DNA of 64,000 nt from JACKAQ01 sp020634975 [NCBI: Calditrichia bacterium] (GCA_020634975.1 JACKAQ010000001.1:868001-932000), one strand, 5' to 3'; positions 1 through 7,824 are shown, numbered from the stretch's first letter. A program made the numbers and translations. Notes: a model not told the origin generated them from the sequence alone.

Positions 1-565
1 TGTGCTCGGTCATCGGCGTTGCCACAAATCCCGGGCGAATATCCGAAACCGTGATGTTTACTTTTTTGCGATGCGCCTTTTGGCGAAAGCCCTGCATGTA
101 GTTGGAAATAAATGCTTTAGAGGCGCAATAAACCGAATTCCGGTGAAAGCCTTTATACGACGCAATCGACGAAATCCCTGCAATATGCCCGCTGCCGCGT
201 TGCAAAAAATACGCCCACGATGCATTGAACATTGCCACAAATCCGGTAACATTCACGTCGATCACCGCTTTTTCGCTCTGCCAGTCCGCATGCGATTTCA
301 GAGAAATTCCTGCATTGATCACCACCAAATCGACATCGCCCATTTCGGCAAAAAGATCATTTAAAATGCGAATTGCCTCGTCATGTTTGGCAACGTCCAT
401 TGCACGAAAATAGCTTTTTGTCGGCAATTTTTCTGCCAATTCGCTCAGCAGATGTTCACGTCGGGAAGTTAGCCCGATTTCGTAACCGTTGTTAGCCAGC
501 TCTATTGCCAGCGCTTCGCCGATTCCTGTGGATGCGCCAATAATAATCGCTTTGGGTGCTGCCAT
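1..565 (-). CDS. Short-chain dehydrogenase/reductase (partial, 3' end outside window)
   Basis: About 188 codons are visible on the minus strand from the ATG at 565-563; the C-terminus lies beyond base 1. The translation opens MAAPKAIIIGASTGIGEAL, the TGxxxGIG-type dinucleotide-binding loop of classical SDR enzymes. It continues with an NAG motif and a Ser followed by the catalytic YCASK (Tyr-x-x-x-Lys) signature. SDRs are NAD(P)H-dependent oxidoreductases acting on many alcohols, ketones and sugars, and the substrate cannot be read from the sequence. A GGGAA ribosome-binding site lies just upstream. It starts 74 bases after motB in the same direction and may be cotranscribed, although no functional link to motility is evident. 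Family assignment is firm; specific function is unknown. Confidence 0.88.
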   Translation of the reverse strand, partial: MAAPKAIIIGASTGIGEALAIELANNGYEIGLTSRREHLLSELAEKLPTKSYFRAMDVAKHDEAIRILNDLFAEMGDVDLVVINAGISLKSHADWQSEKAVIDVNVTGFVAMFNASWAYFLQRGSGHIAGISSIASYKGFHRNSVYCASKAFISNYMQGFRQKAHRKKVNITVSDIRPGFVATPMTEH

Positions 566-639
566 TTAATTCCCCGCTTTTTTGCGGGAAATATATCTGT
601 TTATTTCGGGATGGACAATAGAGGGCGGGAAATTTGCGC

Positions 640-1341
640 TTAAAACGCCAAAAAGCGGATGACAACCCGACGGTTGCGCGCACGGTTTTCCGGGGAAATG
701 ACGCCGGTCATCGGATCGATATTCGGCACAATCGGTTGGGTATCGGAAAAACCAACTGCCCGAAGCCTGCGGGAATAAATGCCCTGATCGATAAGAAAAC
801 GAACAATTCCGCTGGCACGCGCGGCAGAAAGCTCCCAATTGGATGGGAACTCGCGGGTTTGGATCGGCACATCATCCGTGTGCCCTTCGATGGCGACATT
901 ATACGGAACTGAGCGGATAATTTCTGCAATTCGTTTGATCAACGGTTGCGCCTGCGGCGAAATATCCGCACTTCCCGACTGAAACAAATATGCGCCGGGA
1001 ACGCTGATCGCAACCCCTTGCGGCGTTTTTTCCGCTTTCACTTCCGCCGATAAATTTTCTTCGGTGAGCATTGTGTTTACATCTTTATATACTTCTTCGA
1101 GGCTTTTTTGAGGCGTATCCACGTCGCCAACGGCGTTGGACATCGAGTTTGCAACCTGTTCAAATTTGCTGGCGTCGATGGATGAAATTGAGGCGAGCAG
1201 CACAAAAAATGTCATCAGAAGCGTCATCAAGTCGGAGTACGAAGTGAGCCATTCATCACCGGTTTCCAAATTTTCCGGGCGATTCATTTCGTCCATCGCG
1301 GATAGCTTTTTGTGCAAATTATTGTGATATTCGTTTCGCAT
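640..1341 (-). CDS. motB: Flagellar motor stator protein MotB
   Basis: A 233-residue stator subunit that anchors the ion channel of the flagellar motor to peptidoglycan. After a polar N-terminus comes one membrane helix with the invariant ion-binding aspartate in the motif TSYSDLMTLL (Asp37). A linker follows, then an OmpA/MotB peptidoglycan-binding domain from about residue 115 to the end, with the typical NWELSAARA motif. The length is short for MotB (often 250-310), mainly through a compact linker. It lies 44 bases downstream of motA, the usual stator operon order. The ATG at 1341 has only a weak ribosome-binding site, and a second ATG lies 15 codons in. A gliding- or TolR-type proton channel is less likely because MotA is clearly the flagellar family. 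Confidence 0.93.
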   Translation of the reverse strand: MRNEYHNNLHKKLSAMDEMNRPENLETGDEWLTSYSDLMTLLMTFFVLLASISSIDASKFEQVANSMSNAVGDVDTPQKSLEEVYKDVNTMLTEENLSAEVKAEKTPQGVAISVPGAYLFQSGSADISPQAQPLIKRIAEIIRSVPYNVAIEGHTDDVPIQTREFPSNWELSAARASGIVRFLIDQGIYSRRLRAVGFSDTQPIVPNIDPMTGVISPENRARNRRVVIRFLAF

Positions 1342-1385
1342 GCTGAATTGCCGCTTTCAATTGATTTTTTCAGCGAATATGCCGG

Positions 1386-2168
1386 TTAGTAATTCTGCCT
1401 GTTGGGAATTTTTCGCTGCCCCGGGGCTAAAAACGAGTTCAGCGAATCGTGAATTTTGGCTGGATGCCATTGTTCACCGATCAGCACCAGACCATCGACA
1501 ATCATGCTCATCAGCACAATCCGTTCTTCGGTGCGGCGTTCCAGCTTCTCGGCAATCGGGTTAAACACCATATTCGCCAAAATCAGTCCGTAAAAAGTTG
1601 TTACGAGCGCCACAGCCATGCTCGGACCCAAATTTTCCATATTACTACCGGACATTTTTTGAAGCATGGCAATAAGCCCGATAACCGTTCCGAGCATCCC
1701 GAAAGCTGGCGCAAAACGCGCCATCGTTCGGAAAATGCGGGCGTCGTTATTTTCCCTTATTTTGTGATTGATGATGCGTTGATCCATAATATCGCGGAGT
1801 TCTTCCGGCGCATATCCGTCGATCAGCATTTGCAAGCCATCACGCAAAAATGGGTCGGGCAAGCCTTTCACTTCGTTTTGCAGCGACAAAAGCCCGCGGA
1901 TACGAACACGTTCCGCAATTTTGGTCATTACCGAAACATAGCTACCAAGTTGAATACTCTGTTTTTGCATAACAATAGCAAAAACCTTAAATACACGAAT
2001 GATATCATTTATCGAATAACTGGTTAACGCAGCAGCGGCTGTTCCGCCCATAACAATTGCCAATCCGGAAGGATTAATGAAAGCCATAACGGAAACTGTC
2101 TGCATGGTAACGGCAAAAAATAATATCCCAACCGAAATAATAATGCCCATAATTGTTGTTCGTGACAT
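1386..2168 (-). CDS. motA: Flagellar motor stator protein MotA
   Basis: A 260-residue inner-membrane protein that forms the stator ion channel with MotB. Four hydrophobic segments are visible: two near the N-terminus (about residues 5-25 and 30-50) and two around residues 150-205. They are separated by a large charged cytoplasmic loop that contacts the rotor. The conserved channel segment reads FAPAFGMLGTVIGLI, with the proline important for torque coupling. An AAGGTAG ribosome-binding site precedes the ATG. The gene heads the motA-motB unit and diverges from the HU gene across a 254-base promoter region. Ion specificity (proton or sodium) was not decided. Flagellar stators argue against a typical Bacteroidota host. 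Confidence 0.94.
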   Translation of the reverse strand: MSRTTIMGIIISVGILFFAVTMQTVSVMAFINPSGLAIVMGGTAAAALTSYSINDIIRVFKVFAIVMQKQSIQLGSYVSVMTKIAERVRIRGLLSLQNEVKGLPDPFLRDGLQMLIDGYAPEELRDIMDQRIINHKIRENNDARIFRTMARFAPAFGMLGTVIGLIAMLQKMSGSNMENLGPSMAVALVTTFYGLILANMVFNPIAEKLERRTEERIVLMSMIVDGLVLIGEQWHPAKIHDSLNSFLAPGQRKIPNRQNY

Positions 2169-2422
2169 AGCATTCTACCTTAGTTCATAATCATCTTTCC
2201 TTAATTTATCGGTTGATATATCAAATGGTTAAGTATAGTTTTAGAGGGATAACCGAACAAAATTTAAAATGTATCGTTAAATTTTTAAGTGAATTAATGC
2301 AAAAACCAGCGCCATTGCAGCCGTTATAACGAAAAAACGATCAAATGAATCAAAATGAATTGGTTTTAAGCTTGATTTTTGGAAAAAGATTTTTGTAAAT
2401 TATAAAATTATCGGAGGAATAA
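2169..2422. promoter_or_regulatory. Divergent promoter region between motA and the HU gene
   Basis: This AT-rich 254-base region must carry promoters for both directions. Upstream of the HU gene a plausible sigma70-like pair is TTGATT at 2372-2377 and TAAATT at 2396-2401, with an 18-base spacer. A strong GGAGG ribosome-binding site lies at 2412-2416. No clear operator symmetry was found. The promoter call rests on motif resemblance alone. Confidence 0.4.
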
Positions 2423-2734
2423 ATGACTGTTACAAAAGCAGATATCGTTAAACTGTTATCAGATTCAACTGGACTTACCAAAACAGATGTGGAGTCGGTG
2501 GTAAACGGTTTTCTGTATAACGTAATCGATAGCGTTCAGACTGGTGAACGCGTAGAGATAAGAGGATTCGGTAGCTTCTATTCGAAAGAACGCGAAGCAA
2601 GAACCGTTAAAAATCCACGGACGAAGAAAATCGTTTCCGTTGATCACCGATTTGTTCCGGTATTCAGACCGGCCAAGCATTTTCGCGAGAATGTTAATGA
2701 ACAGCAGCTCGCTAAAAAAGGTAAGTCAGGATAA
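2423..2734 (+). CDS. HU/IHF-family DNA-binding protein
   Basis: A 103-residue nucleoid protein that bends and compacts DNA. The family hallmarks are present: helical dimerisation half (residues 1-45), the GFGSF motif near residue 50, and the DNA-clamping arm with KNPRT around residue 66. A short Lys-rich tail (residues 91-103) extends past the usual 90-residue length. Translation starts at an ATG with a strong GGAGG site 6 bases upstream. It is followed after 5 bases by the zinc-ribbon/TPR gene, so the two are probably cotranscribed. Sequence alone does not separate HU from IHF-like paralogues. Confidence 0.93.
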   Translation: MTVTKADIVKLLSDSTGLTKTDVESVVNGFLYNVIDSVQTGERVEIRGFGSFYSKEREARTVKNPRTKKIVSVDHRFVPVFRPAKHFRENVNEQQLAKKGKSG

Positions 2735-2739
2735 GTCTA

Positions 2740-3618
2740 ATGGCAAAAACTTGTTCGAAGTGTAAAGCAACTTTGCCGGCTGATGCAAAGTTTTGCTCTC
2801 ACTGCGGAACAAATTTGGAAGTTAAAACCCAAACTTGTTCAAGTTGCAAACAAGAAAACAACGCAGAAGCATCTTTTTGCACAAAATGTGGACATGATTT
2901 AAATAATAAATCTTCAAAAAGAAGATCGACACCTGTCACAAAAGCAAAATCTTCTGCGCCTGTTTTCACCCAAAAGCAAATTGTGCCTTTGGCAGCTATG
3001 GGCTTATTGGCTATCATTATTACTGTAGCCTTCTATTACACGAATTTTTGGGAACCCTTACAAAGTAAGCAGGTTCAGCAGGCGAATCCGCATAATCACC
3101 CAACGGAAGAACAAGCGGCGCAACAAAGTACTGAGCATAGTGAGGATGATGGACATTTTCATCCACCCAGCGATGAAGAACTGGCTGCAATTGCAGAACA
3201 GTTGAAATCCAACCCGGATGATCTGACGTTAAATGTTCAAATGGGAAACATGCTTTTCGACGGTGGAAAATATGAAGATGCTATCCCTTATTATCGGAAA
3301 TCGCTTTCAATCGACCCTAATAATCCGGATGTAATTGTGGATTTAGGTGTTTGCTTTTTCAATATGCAACAATATGAAAAAGCGAAAGAGCAGTTTGAAT
3401 TGGCACATAATCTGGACAGTAATCATGTTAACGCGCTTTATAATTTGGGCGTTGTTGCCGTTCAAAATGGTGAAGTAAACCAATTGGTGCAATACTGGAG
3501 CAGACTTCAGGAAGTTGCACCCAATTCCCCCCAAGCTCAGCGAGCGATGCAGGTGCTAAACCAGATTCATCAGGAAGTTAATGAATTCGAATCCGGTGAC
3601 GCTAATAAATCTGAATAG
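2740..3618 (+). CDS. Double zinc-ribbon, single-pass membrane TPR protein
   Basis: This 292-residue protein has an uncommon layout. Two zinc ribbons occupy the N-terminus (Cys5/8/19/22 and Cys33/36/47/50). A basic linker is followed by one membrane helix at about residues 86-105. A His- and acid-rich stretch (about 118-145) follows, and three or four TPR repeats fill residues 150-270 (for example the GKYEDAIPYYRKSLSIDPNN unit). By the positive-inside rule the ribbons should be cytoplasmic and the TPRs periplasmic. TPRs usually scaffold protein complexes. The gene sits between the HU gene and the 31-residue basic protein, upstream of a terminator, so a housekeeping role is possible. No specific function can be assigned. 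Confidence 0.85.
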   Translation: MAKTCSKCKATLPADAKFCSHCGTNLEVKTQTCSSCKQENNAEASFCTKCGHDLNNKSSKRRSTPVTKAKSSAPVFTQKQIVPLAAMGLLAIIITVAFYYTNFWEPLQSKQVQQANPHNHPTEEQAAQQSTEHSEDDGHFHPPSDEELAAIAEQLKSNPDDLTLNVQMGNMLFDGGKYEDAIPYYRKSLSIDPNNPDVIVDLGVCFFNMQQYEKAKEQFELAHNLDSNHVNALYNLGVVAVQNGEVNQLVQYWSRLQEVAPNSPQAQRAMQVLNQIHQEVNEFESGDANKSE

Positions 3619-3663
3619 AATTAAATTATCATTCATTAATTAACGTTTTAATGAGGAGCATTT

Positions 3664-3759
3664 ATGCCCTGCGGACGTAAGAGAAAACGCCATAAAATGG
3701 CAACGCATAAGCGCAAAAAAAGATTGCGTAAGAATCGTCATAAAAAGAAGGTTCGTTAA
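3664..3759 (+). CDS. 31-residue basic protein, AURKAIP1/COX24-like
   Basis: A very short gene encoding MPCGRKRKRHKMATHKRKKR followed by 11 more mostly basic residues; well over half of the protein is Lys, Arg or His. This matches the small bacterial proteins annotated as AURKAIP1/COX24-domain, relatives of the mitochondrial small-subunit ribosomal protein mS38. By that relationship it probably binds the ribosome, but this is inference. A clear AGGAG ribosome-binding site lies 8 bases before the ATG, and a Rho-independent terminator follows the stop at once. Both support a real gene. It is the last gene of the HU / zinc-ribbon-TPR transcription unit. Confidence 0.85.
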   Translation: MPCGRKRKRHKMATHKRKKRLRKNRHKKKVR

Positions 3760-3763
3760 TTTT

Positions 3764-3801
3764 GAAAGCGTAGGGCTACAATCTCTACGCTTTCCTTTTT
3801 T
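3764..3801 (+). terminator. Rho-independent terminator after the 31-residue gene
   Basis: A perfect 10-bp stem, GAAAGCGTAG (3764-3773) with CTACGCTTTC (3785-3794), is followed by CTTTTTT. It ends the HU transcription unit and separates it from xseA. Confidence 0.85.
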
Positions 3802-3814
3802 AAGGTAGTTATCG

Positions 3815-5026
3815 ATGAAAACCTACTCCGTATCTCAACTTACCCGCGACATCAAATCAGTATTGGAACAGAGCTTTCCCCGACTTTGGGTGGAAGGCGA
3901 GATATCCAATTACAAACGCCATTCTTCCGGACATATTTATTTTACCCTGAAAGATGAATCTGCCCAAATCAGTTGCGCGATGTGGAAATTCCGTGCCGCC
4001 CAGCTTGCTTTTTTACCCCAGGATGGAATAAAAGTGCTGGTTGAAGGCGATGTTCAGGTTTATGAGCGCAGTGGAAATTATCAGCTGATTATCCAGCAGA
4101 TTCAGCCGGCTGGCGTTGGTGCGTTACAAATGGCCTTCGAGCAACTCAAACGGCGATTGCTTGCAGAAGGATTATTTGATGACGCTCATAAAAAAACGCT
4201 ACCACCTTTCCCGGGATCGGTTGGGGTTATCACCTCGCCTACCGGTGCAGCGATACGAGATATCGTCAGCGTAATACAGCGACGTTCGCCGGCAACCAAA
4301 ATTGTGTTGTTACCCGTTCGCGTGCAGGGCGCTGGAGCAGCGGAAGAAATTGCGGCTGCTATTGGAACATTCAACAAATACCAAAATGTTGACGTGTTAA
4401 TCGTCGGGCGTGGCGGCGGTTCGCTGGAAGATTTATGGGCATTTAACGAGGAAATTGTGGCTCGGGCAATTTTTGATTCAACCGTTCCGGTGATATCGGC
4501 AGTCGGTCACGAAGTCGATTTTTCGATTGCCGATTTTGTTGCCGATCACCGCGCACCGACACCTTCCGCAGCAGCGGAAATTGCGGTTCGCGATTGGCGG
4601 GAAATACAGGGTCAGCTCAATTATTTTCACGAAAAAATGGGCAGCTTGCTCCACAAAAGATTGGATAATTTGCGCGACCAATTGACTAACTGGCAGAACA
4701 GCTACGCATTCCGGCGACCGCTGGATTTGGTTTTTCAGCATCGCCAACGGCTGGATGAATTGCAGCGCAGTTTGACAAACAATGTTAATCACGCCATCCA
4801 AATGAGGCAGGTCAACCTGAAACATATTCAAACGCAGCTCAACTCACTCAATCCGGACGCTATTTTGAAACGCGGTTACAGCATTGCAACCCGAAATGGC
4901 AAAATCCTCACCGACGCATCACAGCTTGCAAACGGCGATTCGGTGCATATCCGGCTGGCATCGGGTGGGTTTGACAGCACCGTAACATCTGTCGAACCAT
5001 CTGATGCACAGGAAAACACACCCTGA
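3815..5026 (+). CDS. xseA: Exodeoxyribonuclease VII large subunit
   Basis: The 403-residue catalytic subunit of exonuclease VII, which degrades single-stranded DNA to acid-soluble oligonucleotides. An N-terminal OB-fold (residues 1-100) carries SVSQLTRDIKSVLE and VEGEISNYK. The catalytic domain (about 115-310) includes GVITSPTGAAIRDI, the GRGGGSLEDLWAFN motif and the diagnostic GHEVDFSIADFVADHRAPTP. A coiled-coil region follows, then a C-terminal segment ending in a family-typical LKRGYSI motif. It is about 50 residues shorter than the E. coli protein. AAGGTAG precedes the ATG. xseB follows after 36 bases, so the complete enzyme is encoded here. Confidence 0.97.
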   Translation: MKTYSVSQLTRDIKSVLEQSFPRLWVEGEISNYKRHSSGHIYFTLKDESAQISCAMWKFRAAQLAFLPQDGIKVLVEGDVQVYERSGNYQLIIQQIQPAGVGALQMAFEQLKRRLLAEGLFDDAHKKTLPPFPGSVGVITSPTGAAIRDIVSVIQRRSPATKIVLLPVRVQGAGAAEEIAAAIGTFNKYQNVDVLIVGRGGGSLEDLWAFNEEIVARAIFDSTVPVISAVGHEVDFSIADFVADHRAPTPSAAAEIAVRDWREIQGQLNYFHEKMGSLLHKRLDNLRDQLTNWQNSYAFRRPLDLVFQHRQRLDELQRSLTNNVNHAIQMRQVNLKHIQTQLNSLNPDAILKRGYSIATRNGKILTDASQLANGDSVHIRLASGGFDSTVTSVEPSDAQENTP

Positions 5027-5062
5027 TTTTCAATTTTAATTCATAAAACAACGGTAAACGGT

Positions 5063-5293
5063 ATGGCAGCAAAAAAAATTACATTTGAGAACGCGTTCCA
5101 ACGGCTGGAAGAAATCACCCGAAAGCTCGAAGATAACAGCGTGGGTCTGGAAACGTCGGTAGAATTATACAAAGAAGGTATGGATTTACTCAAAATCTGT
5201 TCCGGCAAATTGAGCGAAGCAGAAAAAACAATTTATAAATTGACGCAAAAAGCGGATGGCTCTTTCGAGGAAACGCCGTTGGATACCGAGTAG
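5063..5293 (+). CDS. xseB: Exodeoxyribonuclease VII small subunit
   Basis: A 76-residue helical subunit that assembles along the coiled coil of XseA. The family core is clear: FENAFQRLEEITRKLEDNSV, then the LETSVELYKEGMDLLK helix. Length matches the family (60-80). It is the second gene of the xseAB pair. No plus-strand terminator was found after it: the GC-rich hairpin just downstream has its T-run on the opposite strand, so transcription may run into the region antisense to the hairpin series. Confidence 0.95.
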   Translation: MAAKKITFENAFQRLEEITRKLEDNSVGLETSVELYKEGMDLLKICSGKLSEAEKTIYKLTQKADGSFEETPLDTE

Positions 5294-5304
5294 TTTTCCG
5301 CAAT

Positions 5305-5338
5305 AAAAAACCCCGTCCACGCGGTTGCATGAACGGGG
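5305..5338 (-). terminator. Rho-independent terminator (minus strand)
   Basis: CCCCGT (5311-5316) pairs with ACGGGG (5333-5338), and the minus-strand transcript continues into six U residues (complement of 5305-5310). It terminates minus-strand transcription that has passed through the hairpin series at 5376-5515, from the MORN gene or from an RNA promoter of its own. Confidence 0.8.
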
Positions 5339-5582
5339 ATGACGCCTGCCGGTAGTTTTGGCAGCCGGATGCAAGGTAATCCTCGCGATTACTGACACCC
5401 TTTTCAAGATCAGCCCTAATCTCGCGATTAAAGACCCACCTTATCGGAAGCAGCCAATCATCGCGATTGAATCAACTTCCCTTTGAATACGGATGATGCT
5501 CAATTTCTCAATTGACGAACCTTCCGAATTTAAAGCCTGGCTGTACTATCGGCTAACTTTAGCGTTTTTGATACTGTTTTAT
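5339..5582 (-). ncRNA. Candidate structured RNA or 3' UTR with four regularly spaced hairpins
   Basis: No gene occupies this stretch. Four short inverted repeats lie at near-constant spacing: 5376-5392 (GTAATC/GATTAC), 5417-5430 (TAATC/GATTA), 5455-5469 (CAATC/GATTG) and 5500-5515 (TCAATT/AATTGA). Centres are about 39, 39 and 45 bases apart. Read on the minus strand the loops are GCGAG, GCGA, GCGAU and GAGA, two of them exact GNRA tetraloops. The minus strand then runs into a Rho-independent terminator at 5338-5305. It could be an independent small RNA, a structured 3' UTR of the MORN gene, or a decayed tandem repeat. It matches no RNA family I recognise. The repeats are seen; the RNA function is inferred. 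Confidence 0.5.
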
Positions 5583-7367
5583 TTATTGTGATATTGCCAA
5601 ATTATCACCGCTAATTTGCCATTTTTCACCTTCCGAAACATAGATGCGGGTCACATCTAATCCCAATCGATAGCTGCGTATAGCTTGTTTTATGCCATCG
5701 ACACGATCCGGGATCGCTGCAATTTTGAAAGATTCCGGGTCCAATTTTTGCTTTTCACTGAGAAATACCCGAACCGTTTCTTCATCCACAGTTCCCGGTG
5801 CTTCAACGATGTGATAAAATATCTGCACTTCCTTTTCCGGAATGACACTGCCGAGTGGGATACTACCGGACTCGGGTTCGGCTTTTTCGGTAGTATTATA
5901 AACCAAAAAATATCGCTTATTCTGAACAAATGACTCGGCAAATCCCGGAATGTATACGCTGAGATGCGCATCGTTTGAGCGATCCGTTTCCGCAGAATTA
6001 CTTTTGACAGACTCAACCCGGTCATCTTTCCAATTGGCCTGAATAATTTGCCCGTCTGAGAAACGGTATTCGCCGTTCCCATTTCGCTTTCCATTATCAA
6101 AAGCGCCTTCATACACATCGCCGTTGGCGAAATACCAGCTTCCCCTGCCATTCGGGCGATCATCACGCCATTGCCCCTGATATTTGGAACCATCCGCCCA
6201 CGTTTGAAATCCGCTTCCATGACGAATGCCATTTCGGAAATAGCCGTCGTAAACCTGTCCGTCTGCGAAGGTGTAAACGCCGCGCCCCTGTGGTTTTCCT
6301 TTGCGGAAATAACCTTCAAAAACCGCATTTTCTGCAATAATTTGCAGATTGCCTTTACCATGCGGCTGCCCGCTGCTCACTTCGCCGGTGTAAATATTTC
6401 CGTTTGCAAATGTGAAAACACCCTCACCCTCCGGAATAAAATTACTGAACAATCCTTCGTAAACATCGCCTTCCGGCGTTTTGATTTTTCCAGTTCCATT
6501 TTGGACATCACCGGATAAAACTTGCCAACGGTAGATCCCATCAATCCAAACGCCAGAATATTGTACGCGACCGTCCGGCAAATAACTGACGCCGATGCCG
6601 TGCTGAGCATTTTTTACCCAGCTACCTTCGAAGCGCCGGCCATCAGCCCACACGTATGTGCCCTGGCCATCTGTGCAATTGCCATCAATACACCCCAAAA
6701 CATCGCTGTTGCGAACACCATACCAACTGCCGCCATATTTTTTGGAGCTATACCACCACTCACCATAAAGCCCGTTGCTGCCTTCCATCAAATTGAAATT
6801 CACAACACCGGCAAATTTGCCATCTGACCAATTTAAAACGAGTTGTGATTTTGCGGCATCATAATACCCTTTCACGGTTCCGGAACTGATTTTACCATTA
6901 AATGAACCGCCAATTTTACCATCTTCCTGCACTGCGAGTCCCATCGTGCCAAAATTGGTTTGCCATGTGCCTTCAAATTGAGTGGCATTTGCGCTGTTCA
7001 GCTTGTCATCAGGTTTTTCCCGGACGCCGATCCACTCGCCGTCCAAATTTTCATCGCCCCTGCCCCATGTTCCGTTAAAGGAATTTCCACCGGATTGCAG
7101 GACAAACAACAGATTACCGCGATTGTTTCCTTCAATCCAGTTGCCCGTCAGTAATTTTCCATTTGTCGATAACCGACCTTCGAGCTTTCCTTTTACCTTG
7201 CCATCTGAATAAATTCCGGTCACATTTCTGCCATCGACATCCAGCGACAGATGCCCAAACGAGGTTCGCCAATAGCCGCTAAACTGATCTTTCGCAAAAC
7301 TAACTCCGGAGAAACTCAGTATCAGAACAATACTGATAACTACTTTCATTCCGAAACGATTTCTCAT
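5583..7367 (-). CDS. Secreted MORN-repeat protein with duplicated N-terminal beta domain
   Basis: This 594-residue protein begins with a signal peptide (MRNRFGMKVVISIVLILSFSG..., cleavage near residue 25). Two related beta-rich lobes follow, about residues 28-118 and 130-219. They share the pattern F-x-G-x-W-x-T-x-FG near the start and a G-x-W-x-GVR ending. Residues 227-455 hold roughly eight MORN-type repeats (G-x-G-x-y-x-x-x-DG-x-x-Y-x-G-x-w). The last 130 residues form an unassigned domain. MORN repeats are elongated beta structures usually found inside cells, where they mediate lipid or protein contacts. Here export is predicted. An AGGAG site precedes the ATG, and transcription ends at 5305 after the hairpin series. 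Function unknown. Confidence 0.85.
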   Translation of the reverse strand: MRNRFGMKVVISIVLILSFSGVSFAKDQFSGYWRTSFGHLSLDVDGRNVTGIYSDGKVKGKLEGRLSTNGKLLTGNWIEGNNRGNLLFVLQSGGNSFNGTWGRGDENLDGEWIGVREKPDDKLNSANATQFEGTWQTNFGTMGLAVQEDGKIGGSFNGKISSGTVKGYYDAAKSQLVLNWSDGKFAGVVNFNLMEGSNGLYGEWWYSSKKYGGSWYGVRNSDVLGCIDGNCTDGQGTYVWADGRRFEGSWVKNAQHGIGVSYLPDGRVQYSGVWIDGIYRWQVLSGDVQNGTGKIKTPEGDVYEGLFSNFIPEGEGVFTFANGNIYTGEVSSGQPHGKGNLQIIAENAVFEGYFRKGKPQGRGVYTFADGQVYDGYFRNGIRHGSGFQTWADGSKYQGQWRDDRPNGRGSWYFANGDVYEGAFDNGKRNGNGEYRFSDGQIIQANWKDDRVESVKSNSAETDRSNDAHLSVYIPGFAESFVQNKRYFLVYNTTEKAEPESGSIPLGSVIPEKEVQIFYHIVEAPGTVDEETVRVFLSEKQKLDPESFKIAAIPDRVDGIKQAIRSYRLGLDVTRIYVSEGEKWQISGDNLAISQ

Positions 7368-7625
7368 ATGCTACTCCTGAATTAACTCGGTTAAGGTTTC
7401 ACAACCTGAACATCCATCACTATCGTGTTGGTATATAGCAAGGCGTATGCCAATACCGTTAGCCCGCAAACATAAATGCAGCCAACAGTATTACAGGGCT
7501 TAAAAAAACGGGGGTTTTTGCGGTCAATTCAACCGCACTATTTTTGTCCGAGAGTGTGTTATTTTTTTACATTTTTGAAGCGATTTGACGAGGGGCACAT
7601 TGAATACAACCGGAGAAAACGGAAT

Positions 7626-7823
7626 CTACTCCGGTTCAGTTGTTGGATTTTCCGGTAGGTCGGGTGATTGAGTGACATCAGAAATATCATCAAATGATTG
7701 GCTGGCTCCGCACCACGGGCAAAACCAGCACCGGCGATCCGATGGTGCATCGCCGATACTCCACCATTTCCGGCATTCGCCGCACTGAAAATGCGTCAAA
7801 ATTTCATGTGATAATTTGCCCAT
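7626..7823 (-). CDS. Small five-cysteine zinc-ribbon-like protein
   Basis: A 65-residue protein with FQCGECRKWW near residue 13 and RRCWFCPWCG around residues 31-38: a CxxC pair followed by CxxCxxC. This arrangement suggests one bound metal ion, with a disordered acidic C-terminus. Its ATG lies one base after the stop of the TonB-receptor gene (TAAAATG), so it is probably translationally coupled to it. It has no signal peptide and is likely cytoplasmic. I recognise no named family. The cysteine pattern and tight coupling argue for a real gene. Confidence 0.7.
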   Translation of the reverse strand: MGKLSHEILTHFQCGECRKWWSIGDAPSDRRCWFCPWCGASQSFDDISDVTQSPDLPENPTTEPE

Positions 7824-7824
7824 T

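Noticed and set aside
1449-2027. Plus-strand ORF antisense to motA
   Set aside because: Shadow of the motA reading frame; no start signal.
5440-5458. CGGAAGCAGCC resembling part of bacterial SRP RNA
   Set aside because: Only this short match is present; the surrounding tetraloop and stem of SRP RNA are not formed, and the same bases belong to the hairpin series.
5690-6361. Long ORF in another frame inside the MORN gene
   Set aside because: Same strand, shifted frame; the MORN repeats in the main frame explain the sequence, and the alternative protein has no recognisable feature.
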